From: Hofstenia miamia
Lineage: Eukaryota > Xenacoelomorpha > Acoela
DNA: 64,000 bases
Reading direction: 5' to 3'
Assembly: GCA_004352715.1 (NCBI GenBank)
Contig: SCFE01000016.1
Coordinates: 2,500,933 to 2,564,932, forward strand
The notes under the pieces: generated by a model
The model's database searches: none
The model's input: the letters and a program-made list of their open reading frames with translations, nothing else
What the model was told of the DNA's origin: nothing
Translations under genes and position numbers: made by a program
Shown: one piece after another, positions 57,061 through 64,000 of the stretch
Position numbering within the stretch: the first letter of the stretch is position 1
Layout: the number at the start of each line of letters is the position of its first letter

Positions 57061-58757
57061 GAAGACACTTCAGTTACAAAGCTGATATTGAATCCCCGGA
57101 TAGCAATCTGCTCACTGAAGAAACTAGGTCAACTATCATTGTATAATGATCATTTCAAATATTTGTATATTCCCACAATTATTTACTTATATTATAGTGA
57201 ATTAAAGCTATTATTTCTACGGTATTTTCTCTACTCTTTTTACATCAGTTTCTTATTTGCTTCCTCATTTAGTTCATATATTATATCTGTTTTCAATATT
57301 TCTATTACAGTGATTAATGCTTTTTTTAGAGAAACGTTGGTGGATAAATTGATCATAAAGCTTCATGTGTATTATTAGATATACCAGAATTATGTGAATT
57401 CGTGTTATTTTAGCCTCTGTTAATTTGCATCAATTATTATTTAGATTACCGGTAAATATTTTATTTATACAACAACATGAACTTGCAGTAGGACGGAATG
57501 GCATTTTCTTAATGTCTATATTTGCCAGACCATTACATTTTGAATCAAAATTCATCAAAAATCAAACTTTATTAACATTAAATTTCTTTAAATATTAGGT
57601 CCACTTATTTATATTATTTATGTAAATAGCATGCAGTCCATAACAAATTGCAATTTAATCCAATGTGCTGATGACACTGCATTTTCCGCGATAATACATC
57701 AATGCACATAGCAACATATAGCAGTGAAATCTATAGAATTAATGAAGCTTAAAAGTAATTTTGTATTTTACAGTCTAATAAAAGTAATTATGTCTCTGAA
57801 GTGACTTTGAATATAAAAAAATTAATGTTTATATTGTAGAGATTTTGAAATATATAGGAAACCGTTACTCAAGGTTGAATTTCAATACTCACATTAATAT
57901 AATAATTGAAAATTTGATATAGGTATAAAAAGTACGACACTAGTAGCTACCACCTTATGCTAAAATTCTTCCATGTCTTTATCATGAGTTACATTTTACT
58001 TACCGGCCTAAGCGATGTGCATTATAGAAACTTGACATTCAATTAAAATGTGCATTAAATATCTCAGCGAAAAACTCATTAGAAACTAAGCATTACATTT
58101 CTAGGTCATCCTTTTTGCAGTAACTCGTCATATTGAATGCCCTACTAACACTCCTCAAAATAATAAAAAACCTGCCTACTTATAATGTGATTAAAATAGC
58201 AGCTTTTTATCATAAACAGAATTCAAGATCAAAACGTTTTGCATGTGTTTAGTATAAGAAAAATCCTTCAAATATCGCATAAAGATAAATATATCTGGTG
58301 CATCATGGTTAGGATACTAAATTTTTAAAAATGACTGCAATAAATTAAGACTCTAGTAATTTATCCCTAGCTGGGTAGATTTCGTTTGTAATCACCTGAT
58401 TTATGAATATATATATATCTGGGCGTTTTGTGAATTTAAGTTTTAATAGCAATCAAATTTTAAAATGAAGTCAAAATTTTTCAAAATTTGAAATTACTCA
58501 AAAAAATTTAAATTTTTTTGAGGTAATATTTTTTGAAAGAGTATGAATGAATTTCATTAAAAGCTCTTTGAAACCATATAATACAAAAATTAAACAATTT
58601 TTTAATAGTATAGTGTTTGAGAAAATGTATTAGTTTTGCAGTTGAATCGTAAACAAAATTTCAAGGAGAAAACCTCTACCTGTAAATCTAGATTCCTATT
58701 TTCAATTCGCTTAACTTTTAATAATATTAATTTCTTGTTTACAGAAATATGGGAAAA
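57061..58757. other. noncoding, nothing recognised
   Basis: AT-rich DNA; long terminal repeats of the gypsy-type remnant were sought here and upstream without success. A frame rich in hydrophobic residues at 57088-57378 looks like chance AT composition. Confidence 0.4.
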
Positions 58758-58765
58758 CACCACTA

Positions 58766-59396
58766 CAGGGTTGAAATGTTTTAAAAAAGTGTTTTTTAAA
58801 TGTTTTTTTAGAGCTAGATACAATAAAATTTGTGCAATTTCAAATAAAAAAATGTCTTCAGCTGGAAAGAAGTTGGACCCAATTTGGGCAGAGTTTGAGA
58901 GAATTGCGCCAAATGAAACTCGTTGTCGTCATTGATCTTATGAGTGTGCCTCGCTTATAGACAGAATGCGAAAGCATTTCGCTAAATTTCATTCAACACG
59001 TTCCATGAGCTTTGTATATTCCGATATACAAAATCGGCTATTGCCCGAGAAAGTGGGGAAACTCGCATTTCGTTTGAGAGTATTAAATGGAAATGAATAA
59101 CTCTACGTTATTGTAAAAATTTGCAATGTTTTTTGTTCTTATATACAATTGCTTCTGTTCTTATATGCAATTTTTCCTGTTCTGATATAAAATTCCTGTT
59201 CTTATATACAATTTCGCCTGCTTTGACAATTTCTTTCTTTGATTTTGTTTACTATTCTAGACTTGAAAACTGAAATTTCATTATATTTGTTTTGGACTCG
59301 ATTCTAGGAGATGAAGACTTTCAAAAACTATTCTATTAAAAAACATGTTTTAAACGTTTAAAACTTTTTTCTAAAAAAACACTTTTTTTAACTCTG
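58766..59396 (+). mobile_element. hAT deletion derivative keeping a BED zinc-finger exon
   Basis: The left end cagggttgaaatgttttaaa and right end actttttttaactctg are approximate complements and match the CAGGGTTGGCA family. The flanking octamers CACCACTA and CACTACTG agree at six of eight. Inside is a BED-finger coding stretch but no catalytic hAT region, so it sits between an autonomous element and a miniature one. Confidence 0.7.
58852..59000 (+). pseudogene. BED zinc finger of a hAT transposase, broken by a stop
   Basis: ATG SSAGKKLDPIWAEFERIAP, then NETRCRH, a TGA, and SYECASLIDRMRKHFAKFH. This is a BED finger (Cys-x2-Cys, then His-x4-His) in which the second Cys codon has become TGA, a single-base change from TGT or TGC. 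The BED finger normally binds the element's subterminal repeats. The rest of the transposase is missing. Confidence 0.75.
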
Positions 59397-59404
59397 CACT
59401 ACTG

Positions 59405-61000
59405 CCCAATTCTTAACTATTAAAATAGAGAAGTTAGAGCAAGCATTTAATCACTATTTTACTATTTAAATAAAAATGACATTACTAAAGGTGTCATTGT
59501 TGAGAGAGGCTATTAATAAGGCTGTCATGCAAAAGTTAGTGCAAACCAAAAAATACTATGGTATGCATTGGCCTTGTAAAATGCTTTGAATATGACTCAA
59601 CTTCAATATTGGATACATAAAATTGAAAACTATATATTAAATGTCTGAATGAATCTACAGAATATGGATAGGCGAAAATAGCCAAGCACTCCCCTGCTTA
59701 GATGGAAAGTTTTTTCTCAATGTTAAAAAGCATGCTTAACAATAATGCATTTCTATATTGGTGCTTCCTACAAGCTAGGGAACTAAGTTTAGCAAAGAAT
59801 GCAAGAATTTTACAAAAGATAAAAAATCTTAGGTCAATTTTTAGGCAAATTTTCAATTTTTTAGGTAAAAAAAATCGCCCAAATTTTCAGTTATTTAATT
59901 CCAAAATCTATCTCAATAAAGAATGTCTTATCTAGTAAATTATAACTAAGACTTTATAAACTGACAGCAACTGTAGTTGAATATTAATATTAAAAACCAT
60001 TTTCAGAAAGCCATAATAGTCGATGATATTGATAGCAAGCATAAATATATTGCCAATTGCAACACTAAATGATTTGAATCCTTAAAAACGAATGAAAAAA
60101 TTCAATATTATGTGATACAATTTTTTCGGATATTAATGAAAGTTTTCTCTTTTCTGGACCAGGTTAATCAATGGGAAAATATTGTTGTTTTATCTGGTGC
60201 TTAACTATTAACCAGTTCTGATACGTCGCCCTATTTGTAAACACAAAACAAATGTGTTTTTTTATAAGAATTACATACATCGAGCCTAAAATAGTTTTAT
60301 ATGTTTCTTAAACTTCATCATGATAGAAGCGGATCCATTGTTTGGGACAAACATTTACAATATATAAATAAACTCACATAAAAACAATTGAGTGAAACTT
60401 ATAAATGAATCGAGTGGATTAAAACATTCAAAACGTGTCAATGACTTTAACCAAAGTCTCTTCTTTGAAATTAGAATTGAGTCTGAACACAACATATAGT
60501 CAAACTAGCAACAGAATTCGACTCAAAATTTAAGCATGTTAGAATTTTAAATGCATTATCGTCGTAAAAGCACTTGTACACTAGCCATGTACATTAACAA
60601 AAGCTATACTATATCTTAATTATATTATCAATCACATACAGATTGATGTGCAGTTTAACGACTTTTTGATAATTCCCAGGTGATAAAATTTTGTAAAATA
60701 TCAATAGAACATCAGTGTCTAAAACTTTACTGAACTTTAAAACAAATAATGGAGAAATATCAATATATTCATTACCATTATATACATCTCTCCACTATAA
60801 TAAATAGAATTTATTAATTGATTTATGCACCATTAATCAAAATACAGGTATCTCTCCAAAGAGCTTGCATTCAAAATAATGGAATACACATCAGTGCTGA
60901 AGATGCAGATCTGAAACAACACTTGGTGTTGGGAATTCTACTGATAGATTATTTACAAAACAGCACCAATATACAAATTTCATCTTACAAATAAATTGCT
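59405..61000. other. noncoding downstream of GAK
   Basis: No gene recognised. The 77-codon frame at 59702-59935 is AT-rich and lacks domain features. Confidence 0.45.
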
Positions 61001-61008
61001 GAAGTGAT

Positions 61009-61014
61009 TTTATT
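61009..61014 (-). terminator. polyadenylation signal of the GAK gene
   Basis: The minus strand reads AATAAA 29 bases after the expected GAK stop codon (61045-61043). Confidence 0.45.
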
Positions 61015-61042
61015 CGGATTTAAACTAAAACCTATTGAGTAT

Positions 61043-63784
61043 TCAATATAGAGATTTTGCGCCTGAATTCTGAAACTCATCCCAAGCTTCATTTAATTCG
61101 ATCATTATCAGCCGCGCCAGGTTTTCGTTGACAGACCCAACTTGTTTATCTCTTCACTTGTGCTGCAGTTACAAGTTGATGCATGCCACAATCAGTCCAT
61201 CGAGCATCTTCCCAAAGCACCTGACTCAGACTTCCGAGCAGTCTTCCCAAAGCACCTGACTCAGACTTCCGAGCAGCGCTCGAATATTCCCTTCTTTACC
61301 AGCAGTCCAATCTCGAATTTTCAATACATCGGGGTGAACAGTTTCCTGGAGAGCAAGGTTTCTCATTTCTTTTAATGTTTTGGGTTCCATTGATTGTTGT
61401 GAAGAACATGTAAAACCGCTGCTGGAAAGAAGATCAGAAAAGTCTGCCTTTGGTTTAGGTTTGGTATGTGTGTCGGTATTGTAGACATGGTTTTTTGGTG
61501 GCTGAATTTGAAGATGTGCTTGTCTTTGCTGGCTGCGGACTGGATCAGATGTGCTTGTCTTTGCTGGCTGCGGACTGGATCTACCCGAAAAAGAAGCAGG
61601 CGGATTGAACAATGACTGGTTACTTGAAAATAAATTATTAGTTTGAAATGAAGTATTTGGTTTTAAATTGTCAAATTCGGAACCAAAATTACTATCAAAT
61701 AAATTAGTTTGACTGCTTTGCTTTGCACTAGAAGGCAAGTTTGAACCAGTAAACAGAGATTCTAAATCAGGATGAGATTGCGACTGCTTTGAACTGCCTA
61801 TATCATCTCCTAAGAGATTCATATTTGAAAACGGATCCGGCTGGTTTTGTTTTTTAGTTGAAGATGACTCTTTATTACCATCTAACAAAAATACATTTGT
61901 ATAGATATTGTTGCTGTTTTCAGAAAAGAATTCTGACTGAAAATTTGCTGATGATTGCAGCGCAGAGCCACCGGATGGAGGATTAGCTGGTAGATCAAAG
62001 AAGTTAAGATCGTTACTTTGATTAGCATTCGTCGAGTTAAACCCACTGGAAAATGGAGACGAATCTGCAAGAATTTCCTCATTTTCACCAGCAAAATCAA
62101 TTAATTTTACTTCGGGGGATTTCATGCGAGAATCGGTTAGGGCCTCAAATTCTCGCGTAAAAGTATCTTGCTTATGTTCCTTCCACTCAGGTGCTTCAAA
62201 AAAACCGCCCGCATTTTCTTTTGGAACATTTTCTGGAATTGATTCTGCAGCGTTCTCGCCTTTTAATGTGAAGAATCCTTCATGAGCTTTATTTAGTTTC
62301 TCATTTGGCCGCCCCACCTCTTTGTAAATTGTATTTAATTCCTCTTCGTTAGAAACAAGTAAGTCAGGCTGCAAATGTGTCATATTAAGGTTTTCCCATG
62401 GAACCTTAGGAGTTTTAGGTTGAAATACTTTATCAATAACTTCAAATTCTAAAATAAAAGCAAATAAATCCGGATACCTATCCTGAGACTCCAGCAAATC
62501 AAGCTCTGACCGCACGTACCGCAAGGAAGTAGCAGAATGTGGAACATAGCCTGTATTGAACTGCACTTGAAACATTTTTATTGAAGAAATTTTGCTTTGA
62601 ACTTTACCCCCAAATGACGATCTCGCATGAAACATAACAATAAAGACATCTCCTTGTAGATCAAAATTTATTGGAATTTCGGCGCATCTGTCAGTCACCT
62701 CAAAACCTCGTAAATTTGCATATTCCTCAGAGGACGAAAACACTCTTTGTTCGCCAACGAAAATTTCACAGAAGGGCTTGCAACCTGATCGCGCTTTATT
62801 CATCATTGGAACGGGCTTCATTATTATTTTCTTCAGCTTAATGTAATTAAAGTGTGGTTTTATTGAATCCCCGCAAAGAACATCTCCGACGTAATCAATA
62901 TACCGAAGCTGTGATGGTAGAATTCCTGCTGGTCCCCGCCGCAATGTAAACAGATGTAGACTAGAGGCTGGATTTAAGTATAATCGACAGAATGCGATTA
63001 ATGCACAAATGACAAGGGCAGATTGCGCTTTTCCGTCAGTGCAATGAACCACACAGACATTTTTCGGATCTAACCGTAAATATTTAACCATATTATCACA
63101 AATGGTAAAGAGGTTTAACAGCGAAGGCGCTCGTTTGCACGACCAACCACAATCGGACACACGCCGCTGGAATTTGGCGTAGTTGTAAGATCGAGTTGTT
63201 AAATTGTATACTGCATAGTGACCAGGATGTCGAGAATCAAGAAAAAGTCGCACGTCATCAATATTATTGCGATAAGCAGCTTCGACTACACCTTCACCAG
63301 GCTGAGACATAACAATGAGTCTAGATGTTATGTAGCTGATATCAAGATCGCCTTTGGTGTAGCTACTAACAGTCTCAACAACGCGAGAAGAAGCATCTCG
63401 AACATTCTGTAGAAAAACACCCGCACCACCCTTAATAGAGTTAATAATTTTACCAGTGTTTTCTGGAGCGGGTTCTGGAATTGGCATGGAAGGCGGCGGA
63501 GGTCTGGAAGGTGGTACTGCTTTTGTAGGCTCATTGTTAAGATTGACATTCACCCCATGAGCTTCAGCGATTTCACTGATACGATCAATGACTTCACTCG
63601 CGGCAGGCCTTTTTGTTGGATCAATTTGCAAGCATCCAATAATCAAGTCATGAAAAACTGAATATTTAGTATCATTCTCTGGCAAAGAATAGTTGGCATT
63701 CAATATCTTTAATTTTGCCGAGTCTTCAAAAGGATGGACACCATAACAGAGAAGGTAAAGAATGCAGCCCAAAGCCCAAATATC
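61043..63784 (-). CDS. GAK: GAK/auxilin-type protein, last exon (kinase end, PTEN-like, C2, clathrin-binding, J domain)
   Basis: GAK recruits Hsc70 to uncoat clathrin-coated vesicles and phosphorylates adaptor subunits in the cytosol. The exon begins after an acceptor (tttag, 63789-63785) with DIWALGCILYLLCYGVHPFE, the end of the Ark/NAK kinase domain; the upstream kinase exons lie outside the window. Then a Pro-rich linker, a PTEN-like domain with HCTDGKAQSA, where the catalytic Arg of HCx5R is missing as in GAK and auxilins, and a C2 domain (CEIFVGEQRVFSSSEEY onward). Next is a Ser/Asn-rich region with PDPF, LFDSNF and other clathrin/adaptor motifs, and a J domain start (WTAGKEGNIRALLGSLSQVL). 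The open frame stops at 61226 because a 35-bp block is repeated (61209-61278). Past it the true frame reads EDARWTDCGMHQLVTAAQVK, loses about 35 bases including His-Pro of HPD, and resumes DKQVGSVNENLARLIMIELN to a stop at 61045-61043. Confidence 0.92.
61209..61278 (-). repeat. 35-bp tandem duplication inside the GAK J domain
   Basis: Two adjacent copies of a 35-base block starting cttcccaaagcacctgactc and ending acttccgagcag, differing only at the last base. Because 35 is not a multiple of three, the reading frame shifts and ends at 61226. Confidence 0.9.
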
Positions 63785-64000
63785 CTAAACACAACATAAG
63801 TTAGGCTTTCTTGTTAATAAAAATGAGCATAAAGAACGCTAACAGTAGTGACATTGAAAAGTTTACAGATTTAATGATAATTCATTGGTCTTGAATTATA
63901 TAGGCAACCAAACAATAAAGAATGGCAAAGTTTATTGGCTAAATTAAAGTGAATTACGCAAATATACGCGTTGGGGAGTTTTTTATAATCAATTAAATAA
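63785..64000 (-). other. GAK intron (partial)
   Basis: Sequence upstream of the acceptor at 63785-63786 has no coding features and is inferred to be intron of the GAK gene; its donor lies beyond the window. Confidence 0.7.

Noticed and set aside
63218-63549. Small frames inside the GAK exon on both strands
   Set aside because: They are alternative-frame shadows of the long GAK reading frame, which matches known domains throughout.

Overview
This is an AT-rich, intron-containing eukaryotic window. It is almost certainly from an invertebrate animal: it holds the 3' part of a cyclin-G-associated kinase/auxilin gene (GAK), a DEG/ENaC sodium channel (a metazoan family), and a dense mix of animal transposons. 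These include hAT miniature elements, Tc1/mariner, piggyBac, Penelope-like, non-LTR and Ty3/gypsy-type elements, and a gene derived from a DDE_Tnp_4 transposase. I cannot name the species from the sequence. The assembly has five N gaps longer than one base (890-902, 1870-1974, 9010-9080, 13523-14061, 38565-39564) and three single-N joins (3106, 14557, 41252). Two of the joins sit between duplicated sequence.

Layout. 0.2-1.5 kb: zinc-finger fragment and the 5' part of a piggyBac transposase gene (minus). 2.4-4 kb: falsely duplicated block carrying a hAT miniature element. 7.3-7.65 kb: two candidate first exons beside a CRE-like site. 11.1-12.9 kb: a Tc1 element whose catalytic exon has become a 13-copy, 93-bp tandem array. 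13.1-16.3 kb: Penelope-like and piggyBac remnants around a gap and a GC-rich island. 17.9-24.3 kb: miniature elements in noncoding DNA. 27.1-28.8 kb: a spliced, DDE_Tnp_4-type transposase-derived gene with a duplicated exon. 30.6-35.1 kb: a non-LTR element split by another non-LTR element. 37.6-42 kb: a Tc1 copy split by several non-LTR fragments. 45-46.1 kb: two more hAT miniature elements. 47.5-49.1 kb: an intact single-exon DEG/ENaC channel. 50.2-57.1 kb: Tc1, Penelope GIY-YIG and gypsy-type remnants. 58.8-59.4 kb: a hAT derivative keeping a BED-finger exon. 61.0-63.8 kb: the last exon of GAK (minus).

Only three loci look like functional protein genes: the DEG/ENaC channel, GAK, and the transposase-derived gene. 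Its exons on the plus strand splice in frame from 27608 to 28823 and may join the exons near 7.3-7.65 kb across a 20-kb intron. They do not form a pathway; the rest is mobile-element DNA at various stages of decay. The observations I would check first are the candidate domesticated transposase gene, the matched 35-bp duplication and 35-bp loss inside the GAK J domain, and the inverted repeat with hammerhead-like cores around the Penelope GIY-YIG ORF.
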